A DNA stretch of 64,000 nucleotides from Paenarthrobacter nitroguajacolicus (GCF_007786235.1 NZ_VNFK01000006.1:62001-126000), one strand, 5' to 3'; positions 1 through 8,812 are shown, counted from the stretch's first letter. Notes: a model not told the origin generated them from the letters alone. Numbers and translations are program-made.

Positions 1-1664
1 GTGTGCAGGTCATCCCTGGCTTGCTGGGCGAGGCGGCGGACAGCATCCTCGCCAAACACCGTCTCCAACAGCTTCTGGCCGACCACGGCTGTTCCGCCCG
101 CGATCCCGATCTCCAAGCCGCTCAGACCGGCCGTCATGGAGAACACCACCACCATGAGCGCAGCACCAAGCCCGTTAACGCCGAAGGAGAGCCATCGGGC
201 TTGGGTCCGTTTACCCTGACCCTGCGTGCGGATCATCTCCATAAGCCCTTCCTGCCAGGAGCGGATGGCCGAAGCGGCCTTGGCATCGAAACCTTCGCTT
301 GTCCCGGAGAGGTCATCGGGGCCAAGGAGATGGCGGCCCGCAGTGTCCGAGCGCCAGCGCCTGTCCACGTTCTCCGCTGCGTTGGCGGCTTCGTCCAGGA
401 TCACAGCTTGCAGGCCGGTCTCTATGGCTGTCTCGACCTTCACCGCCGGAGCAGGCTCACCGCGGAAGAAGGCACCCACCCGGTCCCGCATGCGGCCAAT
501 GTTCTGCTCCACGGCCCGGAAGAACTCCCCCGTTCCCACGAAATCCTGCCACCGCGCCAGGACCTCTCCTCGAAGCAACGCTCCGTCCTTGGTGGCCTCG
601 AGGATACGCGAGAGCGCGTGTTCGTACTCGGCAACGCAGACTGACTGGAGATCCAGCGCCGCGGCGTCCTGCGCCTCCGCTGCAGCGGCGATGCCCTCCA
701 GACGGACGCTGACAGCGTTGACGGCGCCATTGAGCGTCCGACGTGCGACCTCTGCCCGCCCCGCTGCGTTCTCAGCCAAGGCTGCCAGCCACTGACGCAA
801 AGGGTCCGCGGATTCTGCCGGCAGCATTCCCAGGCCGTCCAGAGCGCTCTCCGGCACCACGAAGAGCTTCGCTTCCCCGAGGCCCTGCCGGTCAAGCATC
901 GCCTGCAGGTCGGTTCGCACCTCGTCCTCGGCGGCGGGCGGCACGCGGTCCAGCACCACGGCAACAGTGATATCCCGCGAAGCCGCGTCCAGGAGCAAGC
1001 GCCAGGGAACGGCGTCGGCGTACCGATTTGCGGTGGTGACGAATATCCACAAGTCCGCAGCGGCCAGAAGTTGTCCGGCGAGCCTGCGGTTGTCGTCGGA
1101 AATCGAGTCGACGTCGGGGGCATCAAGAAGGGCGATGCCCTGGGGTACGCGCTCATGCCCCACCAACACCAAGGAGGTGATCGCCTGGGCATCCGGGGCG
1201 GCACCTGCCTGGTTGGCGGGCACAGGGGTCGCTGATACGGTCCCGCGAATCCGCTCCAGGCTTGGCAGGATGCGATTGCCCGCGAACCACCCCGCGTCCT
1301 GCGGATGGTGCAGGAGGATCGGTTGGCGCGTCGTGGGCCTGATGGCACCCGCTCGAGTCACCGGATAGCCGACCAGCGCGTTGACCAGCGTCGACTTACC
1401 GGCTCCGGTTGAACCGCCGACGACGGCAAGCAGCGGAGCGTCCAGGCTGCGATACCGGGGTATTACGTAATCGTCCAGCTGCGCGAGGGATTCGCGGATC
1501 CACTGGCGGGCTTCCTGGACGTCCGGTACGGCGAGCGGAAGCGTGGTGGCCGCAAGTTCCAGACGGGCAGCTTCCAAGGTTTCGACGGCGGCTGCCGCGG
1601 CCGGTGGCACGGGAGGCTTTACGGGATTTGACCCGTCAGCTGTCCGGTCATTGTTTGCAGTCAC
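1..1664 (-). CDS. Dynamin-like / YfjP-type GTPase, C-terminus cut by window edge
   Basis: A minus-strand reading frame runs without a stop from a GTG at 1664 to the window start (about 554 residues seen). The G1/P-loop is GGSTGAGKST at about residues 83-92, and a G3-like DAPD follows near residue 180. Near residues 483-535 is a hydrophobic, glycine-rich stretch that looks like a membrane hairpin. P-loop GTPase domain, helical middle and late membrane segment is the architecture of bacterial dynamin-like proteins, which remodel membranes or act in cell division or stress; in actinobacteria these are often annotated only as GTPase or ABC transporter. GTG was chosen because it is the only in-frame start upstream of the P-loop, and no clear ribosome site is visible. 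The partner gene usually found beside such GTPases would lie outside the window. Confidence 0.75.
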   Translation of the reverse strand, partial: MTANNDRTADGSNPVKPPVPPAAAAAVETLEAARLELAATTLPLAVPDVQEARQWIRESLAQLDDYVIPRYRSLDAPLLAVVGGSTGAGKSTLVNALVGYPVTRAGAIRPTTRQPILLHHPQDAGWFAGNRILPSLERIRGTVSATPVPANQAGAAPDAQAITSLVLVGHERVPQGIALLDAPDVDSISDDNRRLAGQLLAAADLWIFVTTANRYADAVPWRLLLDAASRDITVAVVLDRVPPAAEDEVRTDLQAMLDRQGLGEAKLFVVPESALDGLGMLPAESADPLRQWLAALAENAAGRAEVARRTLNGAVNAVSVRLEGIAAAAEAQDAAALDLQSVCVAEYEHALSRILEATKDGALLRGEVLARWQDFVGTGEFFRAVEQNIGRMRDRVGAFFRGEPAPAVKVETAIETGLQAVILDEAANAAENVDRRWRSDTAGRHLLGPDDLSGTSEGFDAKAASAIRSWQEGLMEMIRTQGQGKRTQARWLSFGVNGLGAALMVVVFSMTAGLSGLEIGIAGGTAVVGQKLLETVFGEDAVRRLAQQARDDLH

Positions 1665-1718
1665 AGCATCATCATGCCAGCCGGTTCCCGGTCTCGAGTG
1701 TCGGGAAGGCGCAAAGGG

Positions 1719-1757
1719 CAAAAAGAAATCCCCCGGAACCTGGGTTCCGGGGGATTT
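1719..1757 (-). terminator. Intrinsic terminator after tRNA-Glu
   Basis: A perfect 15-bp stem (arms 1726-1740 and 1743-1757, core CCCCCGGAACC) is followed on the minus strand by CTTTTT. It lies 6 bases past the 3' end of tRNA-Glu and fits a Rho-independent terminator for the tRNA-Gln/tRNA-Glu unit. Confidence 0.85.
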
Positions 1758-1762
1758 ATCTG

Positions 1763-1835
1763 TGACCCCAGCGGGATTCGAACCCGCGTTACCGCCGTGA
1801 GAGGGCGGCGTACTAGGCCGCTATACGATGGGGCC
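1763..1835 (-). tRNA. tRNA-Glu (anticodon CTC)
   Basis: The minus strand folds into a 73-nt cloverleaf. The acceptor GGCCCCA pairs with TGGGGTC, the anticodon loop is CCTCTCA with CTC, and the T-arm loop is TTCGAAT. The discriminator is A, and CCA is not encoded. It lies downstream of tRNA-Gln on the same strand and ends just before a strong terminator. Confidence 0.95.
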
Positions 1836-1963
1836 TTGCACTTTTTTGTCGCCGTTTCCGGCGATAAAGCTGAATGAGTATTTCACACTTTCAGCTTCAC
1901 TCCAAATCGCTTCAGCGGCTTGGAATTTCCGAATTTCCAGCGTGTTCACGCGGAATATCAGAG

Positions 1964-2035
1964 CTGGGATACCAGGACTCGAACCTAGAATGACGGTACC
2001 AGAAACCGTAGTGTTGCCAATTACACCATATCCCA
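1964..2035 (-). tRNA. tRNA-Gln (anticodon CTG)
   Basis: The minus strand gives a 72-nt cloverleaf. The acceptor TGGGATA pairs with TATCCCA, and the anticodon arm ACGGT-TTCTGGT-ACCGT places CTG in the loop. The T-loop is TTCGAGT and the discriminator is G. It is 128 bases upstream of tRNA-Glu, with gltX further upstream on the same strand. Confidence 0.93.
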
Positions 2036-2161
2036 AAGTGACTTTTGGACCGGAGTTCCTTGCCTCGGTTTCCCTCAGCTTTTCCCTCCGTGCCCCTCAG
2101 CACGAGTAATGACTCTACCGGAGTCTTGCCACCTGCACAAATCGAGAACCCGTTACCTGCA

Positions 2162-2899
2162 TCACATGGATCTAGCGCTGCTGGGAGCCGCCAGCAGCAG
2201 GCGTGAGAGGGAATCCACCTGGCGCCCAGTGAATTCCTCCACTGCTTCTCCGGTCCGGTTGAGCCACACTCCCACCAGCCCGGCTGCCGTTGCGCCGTCG
2301 GCGTCGAGAAGCCTGTTATCGCCAACGTAGAGCGTCTCCCCCGGATGGGTGCCAAGGAGCCGAACGCCTTCGAGATAGATAGCGGGATCCGGTTTGGGCA
2401 CGCCTACCGTGTCCGTTCCCACGAGGACCCTGATCCTGGAAAGGCCGGCACCATCGAGTTTGGCCCTTTGGTAGTCATGCACGTTGTTGCTGACAGCTCC
2501 GTACGGGACGCCTGCGGCGTCAAGCGCATCCAGCACCCCTGCCACGTCGTCGAAAGCCCTCACATATGCCGTCTGGCGCTGGTGGTACTCAGCCACCCAC
2601 GCCTGCGCATCCTCACCGTCGTCGAGCTCCACGCCAAAATGGCCCAAAGCGGCCCTGCCGCGCAGCAGCCGCTGCTCGTTGAAGGTCAGCTCCCCGGCCA
2701 GGTAGCGGTCGTAGAAGTGCGTGGTCTCGTGGGTGAAGATCCGGCCAAACTTCACCCACCCGGCCTGGTCCAGGCCGGGCAGGAGATGTTCACTGACATC
2801 GCGGAGTGCTGTTGTCATGGCGTACTCGAGGTCCACCAAAGTGTCGTCAATATCGAACAGGACACCGCGGATAGTGCCGAAGGAGCTTGCGATCGCCAT
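2162..2899 (-). CDS. HAD-superfamily hydrolase (phosphatase)
   Basis: This is a 245-residue haloacid-dehalogenase-fold hydrolase, probably a small-molecule phosphatase. Motif I is DIDDTLV at residues 16-22, with the nucleophile and acid/base aspartates at 16 and 18. Motif II is the serine of AVSNN, motif III the lysine of GVPKPDP, and motif IV lies in YVGDN. A helical cap sits between motifs I and II. The frame extends upstream into gltX, but the ATG at 2899 has an AGGAG sequence 13 bases before it and leaves a 14-base gap to the gltX stop, so it is the better start. The gene is probably co-transcribed with gltX. The substrate cannot be read from sequence. Confidence 0.85.
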   Translation of the reverse strand: MAIASSFGTIRGVLFDIDDTLVDLEYAMTTALRDVSEHLLPGLDQAGWVKFGRIFTHETTHFYDRYLAGELTFNEQRLLRGRAALGHFGVELDDGEDAQAWVAEYHQRQTAYVRAFDDVAGVLDALDAAGVPYGAVSNNVHDYQRAKLDGAGLSRIRVLVGTDTVGVPKPDPAIYLEGVRLLGTHPGETLYVGDNRLLDADGATAAGLVGVWLNRTGEAVEEFTGRQVDSLSRLLLAAPSSARSM

Positions 2900-2913
2900 G
2901 ACTGGTCCCGCTC

Positions 2914-4434
2914 CTAGCCGCGGAAAGCGCGAACGCGGGCCAACGAGGAATCCTTGCCCAGGATCACCATCGATTCGAACAGCGGCGGAGAAATGCGGCG
3001 CCCTGAGATGGCCGTGCGCACTGGCCCGAACGCCGCGCGCGGCTTGATGCCCAGATCCTCGACGAGCGCCTGCTTCAGCGCGCTCTGGATGTTCTCGGCG
3101 GTCCACTCTTCAATGGGCGCCAGCGCCGCCAGGGCAGCGTCAAGGACTTCCTCCAAGTTGGCGGGAAGTCCCTTGCGAGCATCGTCCGCAACGTCAATGG
3201 CGTCATCGGCCTTGAAGAGGAAGGCCAGCATCTCCGGAGCTTCACCCAGAAGGGTGATTCGTTCCTGAACCAGCGGGGCTGCCTCCGCGAGGATCTCCTC
3301 CTGCCGCGGGGTGAGGATCTCTCCTACGAATCCGGCGGCGCGGAGGTAGGGAACCAGCCGCTCCTTGAAGTCCTCGGCAGCAAGCATCCGGACGTGGGTT
3401 CCGTTGATGGCTTCGGCTTTCTTGATGTCGAAACGCGCCGGGTTGCCCAGGACGTCATGGATGTCGAAGTTGGCCACCAACTGCTCCACCGTGAAGATAT
3501 CCTCGTCCGCGCTCAGGGACCAGCCGAGCAGGGACAGGTAGTTGAGCAGGCCCTCGGGGATGAAGCCACGCTCGCGGTGCAGGAACAGGCTGGATTCGGG
3601 GTCACGCTTGGAGAGCTTCTTGTTGCCCTGGCCCATAACGTACGGCAGGTGGCCGAACTCCGGCATGTATTCGGCAACACCGATGGCGTAGAGCGCACGG
3701 TACAGTGCGATCTGGCGCGGGGTGGAGCTCAGCAGGTCCTCGCCGCGCAGGACGTGGGTGATCCCCATCAGAGCGTCATCCACCGGGTTCACCAAGGTGT
3801 ACAGCGGTGCGCCATTGGCACGGACAACAGCGAAGTCGGGAACGGAGCCGGCCTTGAAGGTGATCTCCCCGCGGACGAGGTCGGTGAAGGTCAGGTCCTC
3901 GTCCGGCATGCGGAGCCGCAGGACAGCCTCCCTGCCCTCGGCTTTGAACTGTGCGAGCTGTTCGTCCGTGAGGTGCCGGTCGAAGCCGTCGTAGCCCAGC
4001 TTCGGGTCGCGGCCGGCGGCCTTGTGGCGGGCTTCGATCTCATCCGGCGTGGAGTAGGACTCGTAGACGTGTCCCCCGGCCTTGAGCTTGGCGATGACAT
4101 CCTGGTAGATGTCACCGCGCTGCGACTGGCGGTACGGCTCGTGCGGCCCACCGACCTCTACACCCTCATCCCAGTTGATGCCGAGCCACTTCAGGGCATC
4201 GAGCAACTGGTGGTAGCTTTCCTCGCTGTCGCGGGCAGAGTCGGTGTCCTCGATGCGGAAGATCAGCTTGCCACCCGTGTGGCGGGCATAGGCCCAGTTG
4301 AACAGGGCGGTGCGGATCAGGCCAACGTGCGGCGTTCCCGTGGGCGACGGGCAGAAACGGACGCGGACCGGAGTCTCGGCGTTAACGGCAGGGATGGCGC
4401 TGGAGGCAGCGTTCGACGCAGAAGCAGTAGTCAT
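2914..4434 (-). CDS. gltX: Glutamyl-tRNA synthetase GltX
   Basis: A 506-residue class I aminoacyl-tRNA synthetase that charges tRNA-Glu in the cytoplasm. The HIGH-type signature lies in SPTGTPHVG (residues 30-38) and the KMSKS-type loop is KLSKRD near residue 270. FRIEDTD follows the Rossmann start, and a helical anticodon-binding region forms the C-terminal third. Most actinobacteria lack GlnRS and use the same enzyme to mischarge tRNA-Gln for GatCAB; both tRNA-Glu and tRNA-Gln lie just downstream. An in-frame ATG at 4500 exists but falls inside a palindrome, so ATG 4434 is preferred. A TAAAGT -10-like hexamer at 4446-4451 would place transcription start only a few bases upstream of that ATG. 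Confidence 0.95.
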   Translation of the reverse strand: MTTASASNAASSAIPAVNAETPVRVRFCPSPTGTPHVGLIRTALFNWAYARHTGGKLIFRIEDTDSARDSEESYHQLLDALKWLGINWDEGVEVGGPHEPYRQSQRGDIYQDVIAKLKAGGHVYESYSTPDEIEARHKAAGRDPKLGYDGFDRHLTDEQLAQFKAEGREAVLRLRMPDEDLTFTDLVRGEITFKAGSVPDFAVVRANGAPLYTLVNPVDDALMGITHVLRGEDLLSSTPRQIALYRALYAIGVAEYMPEFGHLPYVMGQGNKKLSKRDPESSLFLHRERGFIPEGLLNYLSLLGWSLSADEDIFTVEQLVANFDIHDVLGNPARFDIKKAEAINGTHVRMLAAEDFKERLVPYLRAAGFVGEILTPRQEEILAEAAPLVQERITLLGEAPEMLAFLFKADDAIDVADDARKGLPANLEEVLDAALAALAPIEEWTAENIQSALKQALVEDLGIKPRAAFGPVRTAISGRRISPPLFESMVILGKDSSLARVRAFRG

Positions 4435-4487
4435 AGTGGTTCCAACTTTACCGCTTGGCGCCGCCTCGGTTTCCCGGCGGAAAGCGC

Positions 4488-4538
4488 TCGACGGCGGCAC
4501 TTACCTTTCGGACTAAAAGGTAAGTGCCGCCGTCGAGG
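4488..4538. repeat. Perfect 22-bp inverted repeat between FAH gene and gltX
   Basis: Arms 4488-4509 and 4517-4538 are perfectly complementary over 22 bp, with a 7-base loop (CGGACTA). The core reads GACGGCGGCACTTACCTTT. It sits 21 bases past the stop of the FAH-family gene and 53 bases before the gltX start. No U-tract follows on either strand, so it is not a canonical intrinsic terminator. It could be a processing or stabilising hairpin, or a copy of a dispersed palindromic element. Confidence 0.85.
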
Positions 4539-4559
4539 TTTCTGCCTGTAGCTGGTTGC

Positions 4560-5336
4560 CTAGCGGCGAACCACCGGGTTGGAGAGCCGGCCAATGCCTT
4601 CGATCTCTACCTCGAAGCGGTCGCCTTCGCTGACAAGGCCAACGCCGGCAGGGGTGCCGGTCATGATGACGTCGCCCGGCAGCAGGGTGAACGCGTGGGA
4701 GACGATCGAGACGAGCTCTCGCACGCCGCGGATCATCTGGTTGGTGCTGCCGTCCTGGCGGAGTTCACCGTTCAGGCGGCCCTGGATGGACAGGTCTTCG
4801 TGGTCGAGCTCGGTTTCAATCCACGGGCCCAATGGCGCAGAAGTATCGAAGCCCTTGGCGCGCGCCCACTGGAGGTCCGTTTTCTGGACATCGCGGGCCG
4901 TGAGGTCGTTACCGCAGGTGTAGCCGAAGATGACATCGTCCGCGCGCTCCTCCGGAACGTCCTTGCAGATGCGTCCGATCACCACGCACAGCTCGGCTTC
5001 GAAGGAGACCTCCTCGGAGAACTCGGGGAGGATGATGGGATCATTCGGCCCGATCACCGAGGTGTTGGGCTTAAGGAACAGCAGGGGCTGCTGGGGAACT
5101 TCGTTGCCCAGTTCCGCGGCGTGCTCGGCGAAGTTCCGGCCCACGCCGATCACCTTGCTGCGCGGAATGATCGGAGCGAGGAGCCGGACGTCCTCAAGCT
5201 TGTGCTTGACATGGGTACGTTCGACGCCGTTGAAGAACGGGTCGCCATTGATGACAGTGATCTCCTCACTGCCGGGCTCGCCTTCCACAACGCCATAAAG
5301 GGGATCAGAATCAACTACAAACCGGGCGATACGCAT
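4560..5336 (-). CDS. Fumarylacetoacetate hydrolase (FAH) family protein
   Basis: A 258-residue FAH-fold enzyme. The conserved core starts at GVGRNFAEHAAELG, continues through LFLKPNTSVIGP, and reaches the divalent-metal motif SFEAELCVVIGR and GNDLTARDVQ, whose Glu/Glu/Asp residues bind Mg or Mn. The C-terminal GDVIMTGTPAGVG is also typical. Members hydrolyse C-C bonds of acylpyruvates or decarboxylate oxaloacetate, but this sequence alone does not pick a substrate. The frame opens at 5411 inside the upstream gene; ATG 5336 gives the standard N-terminus (MRIARFV) and follows the upstream stop by 23 bases. It is likely co-transcribed with the MBL-fold gene. Confidence 0.85.
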   Translation of the reverse strand: MRIARFVVDSDPLYGVVEGEPGSEEITVINGDPFFNGVERTHVKHKLEDVRLLAPIIPRSKVIGVGRNFAEHAAELGNEVPQQPLLFLKPNTSVIGPNDPIILPEFSEEVSFEAELCVVIGRICKDVPEERADDVIFGYTCGNDLTARDVQKTDLQWARAKGFDTSAPLGPWIETELDHEDLSIQGRLNGELRQDGSTNQMIRGVRELVSIVSHAFTLLPGDVIMTGTPAGVGLVSEGDRFEVEIEGIGRLSNPVVRR

Positions 5337-5359
5337 GGGCTCAAGCCTACCGTCCCGGC

Positions 5360-6175
5360 CTAGCCGCGAAGGTAATCCAACTGCGCTGCCACGGAAGTCT
5401 CGGCCGCCCACCGGACCGACGGGTCGACGTCGGGATACACGGCATCAGTAACGGCAGCGATCGAGGCGTCCAGTCCCAGGCTTTGCAGAGCTGCCCTGAT
5501 CTGGTCGAGCCGCTGCTCGCGGTGGTCCCGATACTCGCGGCACTTCTCGTCCAAGGCAGGGAGCACGGGACCATGGGCGGGCAGGAGGGTGGCAGGGCCA
5601 AGTGCTTCCAGCCGGTCCAGGCTTGCCAGGTAGTCCCCCAGACGGCCATCCGGGTAGTCCAACACCGTGGTGCCGCGGCCCAGGATGGTGTCGCCCGTGA
5701 GGACCGAGCCGTTGGGCCCGTCGCCGGGAAGGTGGAAGCAAACAGAATCGGAGGTGTGGCCGGGGGTTGCCACGACGCGGATTTCGACGCCGCCAACGTG
5801 GAGGACCTCGTTGTCCTGCAGGGGCGCGCCGCCATGGCAATACTCTGGGGACGCAGCCCGGACCGGCGCCCCTGTCAATTCCTGGAAGCGCTTTGATGCC
5901 TCTGTATGGTCTGCGTGTCGGTGGGTAATGAGCACGACATCCACCACACCGGCTGCCGCCAACTCGGTCAAATGCTGTTCGTCTTCCGGGCCCGGGTCCA
6001 CCACGGCAACGTGGCCGGAGCCAGGCGCGCCGATGACATAGGAGTTGGTGCCGTCCAGGCTCATGGGGCCCGGGTTGGGGGCCAGCCGGAAGCGCGTGAG
6101 CCCGCTGCTGCGCTGCAAGGAGGTGTCGCTTTCGGTGGGTGCGTTGTCGGAAGTCGCCCTTGATTCAGAAGTCAC
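5360..6175 (-). CDS. Metallo-beta-lactamase-fold hydrolase (LACTB2 / glyoxalase II-like)
   Basis: A 271-residue MBL-fold hydrolase. The zinc motif HxHxDH appears as THRHADH, further metal ligands are the His in TPGHTSD and the Asp in LTGDT, and PAHGPV follows. A C-terminal helical region after the MBL core resembles LACTB2-type proteins, so a glyoxalase II-like thioesterase or an RNase is possible. The frame extends upstream to 6277, but that part is built from an intergenic repeat. The GTG at 6175 is therefore preferred, although its ribosome site is weak. The leader on the coding strand contains a G-quadruplex-type motif. Confidence 0.8.
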   Translation of the reverse strand: MTSESRATSDNAPTESDTSLQRSSGLTRFRLAPNPGPMSLDGTNSYVIGAPGSGHVAVVDPGPEDEQHLTELAAAGVVDVVLITHRHADHTEASKRFQELTGAPVRAASPEYCHGGAPLQDNEVLHVGGVEIRVVATPGHTSDSVCFHLPGDGPNGSVLTGDTILGRGTTVLDYPDGRLGDYLASLDRLEALGPATLLPAHGPVLPALDEKCREYRDHREQRLDQIRAALQSLGLDASIAAVTDAVYPDVDPSVRWAAETSVAAQLDYLRG

Positions 6176-6199
6176 TGTCCCATCTTGGCACCGAACCGA

Positions 6200-6350
6200 C
6201 GCTCTCTCACATTCCACCCCCAAACCACCAACCTTCTCCCACATCCCACCCCTCCCACCGAATCCAACCGATGACATTCACCCACCGTCCGGCCCCAGCG
6301 ACGGGATGTGAGAGAGCGCCGTCAAAAAAGCGACGGGATGTGAAAGAGCG
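6200..6350. repeat. Cluster of three GTGAGAGAGCG-type repeat copies
   Basis: The motif GGATGTGAGAGAGCG occurs once inverted (6200-6215, reading GGAATGTGAGAGAGCG on the minus strand) and twice directly: 6298-6318 GCGACGGGATGTGAGAGAGCG, and 6330-6350, which differs by one base. The two direct copies are 32 bases apart. The inverted and first direct copy can pair. A related cluster lies at 14191-14299, so this looks like a dispersed intergenic element. Confidence 0.75.
6238..6256 (-). other. G-quadruplex-type motif in the MBL gene leader
   Basis: On the minus strand the sequence is GGG-A-GGGG-T-GGG-ATGT-GGG: four G-runs with loops of 1, 1 and 4 bases. The surrounding 58 bases (6202-6259) contain no G on the plus strand. 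It lies 63-81 bases upstream of the MBL gene start, on the strand that would be its transcript if transcription starts further upstream. Confidence 0.6.
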
Positions 6351-6363
6351 TGCGGGAAGCAGA

Positions 6364-6405
6364 ACGGCGGCCCTGCCGCTTGGAAACCAAGGGCAGGACC
6401 GCCGT
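6364..6405 (-). terminator. Terminator-like hairpin after ilvE
   Basis: A long hairpin is formed by ACGGCGG..CCTGCC..CTTGG and its complement around a 3-base loop. It lies 34 bases past the ilvE stop on the minus strand. The downstream T-tract is weak (TCTGCTT), so termination may be partial. Confidence 0.7.
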
Positions 6406-6438
6406 CGTGCGTTTCAGTTGTTTCAGGAAATTCCTGGG

Positions 6439-7551
6439 TTAGACCAGGCGGGTCAGCCAGCCGTGGCGGTCCTCGACCGTTCCGGTCTGGATACCCAGGA
6501 GCTGTTCGCGGATGGCCATGGTGGTTTCCCCGGCCTTCGCGTCCTCAGCGCCAATGAACTCTGTGGCGTCCTTGAGCACACCGATCGGCGTGATGACGGC
6601 TGCCGTACCGCACGCAAAGACTTCGGTGATCTCGCCGGACGCCACGCCGTCGCGCCACTCGTCGAGGGTGATCTTGCGTTCGGTGACTTCGCGGCCCATG
6701 TCCTTAGCCACCTGAATGACGGACATCCGTGTAACGCCCTCAAGGATGGTGCCACTGAGGGCGGGCGTTACCAACGAACCGTCCTTCATGACGAAGAAGA
6801 CGTTCATGCCGCCGAGTTCTTCCACGGCGTCGTCATTGAAGTGGTCCAGGAAGAGGACCTGCTTGCAACCGTTGGCCTCTGCTTCCTGCTGTGCGATCAG
6901 GGACGCGGCGTAGTTGCCACCGCACTTGGCCGCACCGGTTCCGCCGCGGCCGGCACGGGCGTATTCGCGCGAGATCCAGATGGAGACCGGCTTGAGCTCG
7001 CCACCGAAGTAGTTTCCGGCCGGGGACGCGATGACGCGGAAGGACACCTCGCGGGCGGCGCGAACGCCGAGGAACGCCTCCGTGGCGATCATGAACGGGC
7101 GAAGGTAAAGGGCTTCGCCGTCGCCGGACGGAACCCATTCCTTGTCTGCCTGCACGAGTTCGCGGATGGCACCAAGGAAGTACTCCTCCGGGAGTTCCGG
7201 GAGGGCAAGGCGACGGGCCGACTTGTTCAGGCGGGCGGCGTTGGCCTCGGGGCGGAAGGTCCACACGGAACCATCAGCGTGGCGGTAGGCCTTGAGTCCT
7301 TCGAAGATTTCCTGGCCGTAATGCAGGACAGCGGCCGACGGGTCCAGGGAAATGGGTCCGTACGGCTCGATCCGGGCATTCTGCCAACCGCCATTGCCAT
7401 CGGCGTCAACTTTGTAGTCGACGACGGCGGTGTGGTCGGTGAAGTAGTCGCCGAAGCCTGGGTTCGCCAGGACGGCTGCACGCTCCTCAGCAGATTTCGG
7501 GGTTTCCGAAAGCTGCTGGCTGAATTCGACGCCATGGGCAGTCTGAGTCAT
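6439..7551 (-). CDS. ilvE: Branched-chain amino acid aminotransferase IlvE
   Basis: A 370-residue fold-type IV PLP transaminase. It performs the last step of valine, leucine and isoleucine synthesis and the first step of their breakdown, using glutamate/2-oxoglutarate. The PLP lysine is K209 in [14 protein letters not shown]. The family segments [26 protein letters not shown] and [13 protein letters not shown] are all present. The length and the class II BCAT signature match bacterial IlvE. A strong ribosome site, GGAGGAAAC, directly precedes the ATG. It lies downstream of leuB on the same strand, 119 bases apart, so may have its own promoter. Confidence 0.95.
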   Translation of the reverse strand: MTQTAHGVEFSQQLSETPKSAEERAAVLANPGFGDYFTDHTAVVDYKVDADGNGGWQNARIEPYGPISLDPSAAVLHYGQEIFEGLKAYRHADGSVWTFRPEANAARLNKSARRLALPELPEEYFLGAIRELVQADKEWVPSGDGEALYLRPFMIATEAFLGVRAAREVSFRVIASPAGNYFGGELKPVSIWISREYARAGRGGTGAAKCGGNYAASLIAQQEAEANGCKQVLFLDHFNDDAVEELGGMNVFFVMKDGSLVTPALSGTILEGVTRMSVIQVAKDMGREVTERKITLDEWRDGVASGEITEVFACGTAAVITPIGVLKDATEFIGAEDAKAGETTMAIREQLLGIQTGTVEDRHGWLTRLV

Positions 7552-7670
7552 GTTTCCTCCACAGTCAGCTACCTGGCAGGGCGAACCGGGTCCCCAAAAG
7601 GGTGTGGTTCAGCGATGGACCAGGGAAGCAGGTAAATAATTCAAGACAAGCTTACGCCTGAGTATTGGGC

Positions 7671-8723
7671 CTAAAGTGCGGCCGCAATGGCGTCGCCGAT
7701 GGCAGCTGTGCTGCGCGGCTCGCCGGTGCGGCTCTCGACGTCGGCGACTACTGCCGCTTCGATCTTACGGGCCGCCGTGGTGTAGCCAAGGTGGTCCAGG
7801 AGGAGCACTGCGGAGAGGATGGCCGCGGTGGGATCGGCTTTCTGCTGTCCGGCGATGTCCGGAGCCGAGCCGTGGACGGGTTCAAACATGGACGGCGCTG
7901 TACGGTCCATGTTGATGTTTCCCGATGCCGCCAAGCCAATGCCACCGGTGATGGCAGCTGCGAGGTCGGTAAGGATGTCGCCGAAGAGGTTGTCGGTGAC
8001 GATGACGTCAAACCGCGAGGGGTCGGTCACCATGAAGATGGTGGCGGCGTCGATGTGCAGGTAGTCGTGGGTAACCTCGGGGAATTCCCGTGCCACGGCC
8101 TCGACCGTCCGCTTCCACAGGTGTCCGGCGTAAACCAGCACGTTGTGCTTGTGGACGAGCGTAACGTGCTTGCGGGGACGATCGCTGGCACGGCGGAAAG
8201 CATCGCGGACTACCCGCTCCACGCCGTGGGCGGTGTTAAGGGAGACTTCCGTGGCTACCTCGTGGGGAGTGCCGCCACGCAAGGTTCCACCGTTGCCCAC
8301 GTAGGGGCCTTCGGTTCCTTCGCGTACCACGATGAAATCGATCGCGCCGGGGTTGGCCAGAGGGCTGCCGACGGTTCCGTACAGCCGCGACGGGCGCAGG
8401 TTGACGAAGTGGTCCAGGCTGAAGCGGAGCTTCAGCAACATCTCGCGCTCGATGATGCCGGAGGGGATGCGGGTATCGCCGGGGGCGGCGCCCACCGCGC
8501 CAAAGAGGATGGCATCGCGGGTGCGAAGGTCGGCAAGGACCTCGTCCGGGAGGGTCTCGCCTGTCTCAAGCCAGTGCTGGGCACCGAGCTTGTAGTGGGT
8601 CTGCTTGAGGTCGACGCCTTCTGCGGCGACGGCCTTTTCAAGGACCTTGACAGCTTCGGCGATGACCTCCGGGCCAATGCCGTCGCCGGGGATGACAGCG
8701 AGATTGATGGACGATGCACTCAT
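7671..8723 (-). CDS. leuB: 3-isopropylmalate dehydrogenase LeuB
   Basis: A 350-residue NAD-dependent decarboxylating dehydrogenase that converts 3-isopropylmalate to 2-oxoisocaproate in leucine synthesis. Visible motifs are [12 protein letters not shown] at the N-terminus, [42 protein letters not shown] with the metal-binding aspartates, and [15 protein letters not shown] 8723 gives the usual [15 protein letters not shown] start; a longer frame to 8759 adds 12 residues with no family match. A TTGACC -35-like element lies about 30 bases upstream, with TAGATA close to the ATG, so the mRNA leader may be very short. LeuC and LeuD are not in this window. Confidence 0.95.
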   Translation of the reverse strand: MSASSINLAVIPGDGIGPEVIAEAVKVLEKAVAAEGVDLKQTHYKLGAQHWLETGETLPDEVLADLRTRDAILFGAVGAAPGDTRIPSGIIEREMLLKLRFSLDHFVNLRPSRLYGTVGSPLANPGAIDFIVVREGTEGPYVGNGGTLRGGTPHEVATEVSLNTAHGVERVVRDAFRRASDRPRKHVTLVHKHNVLVYAGHLWKRTVEAVAREFPEVTHDYLHIDAATIFMVTDPSRFDVIVTDNLFGDILTDLAAAITGGIGLAASGNINMDRTAPSMFEPVHGSAPDIAGQQKADPTAAILSAVLLLDHLGYTTAARKIEAAVVADVESRTGEPRSTAAIGDAIAAAL

Positions 8724-8796
8724 ACGTCTATCTAGCCAAGCAATCCACATGCTGGTCAAAATCGTCTCATTCTACGAACACCTCGGGAGGGGGAAC

Positions 8797-8812
8797 TCAA
8801 ACCACGGCATGA
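8797..8812. promoter_or_regulatory. Candidate response-regulator operator upstream of the sensor kinase
   Basis: TCAAACCACGGCATGA is an imperfect dyad (TCA-nn-CC-nn-GG-nn-TGA). A near-identical 16-mer lies at 10826-10841 before the ABC transporter. Here the centre is about 43 bases upstream of the kinase start codon, next to the expected -35 position, which would suit an activator. Confidence 0.55.

Noticed and set aside
3394..4551. Long open frame on the plus strand opposite gltX
   Set aside because: It mirrors the third-codon-position GC bias of gltX, has no family motif and no ribosome site; gltX itself is certain.
6176..6277. Longer MBL protein starting at 6277
   Set aside because: The extra 34 residues are translated from the GTGAGAGAGCG repeat and G-rich region and have no similarity to MBL proteins.
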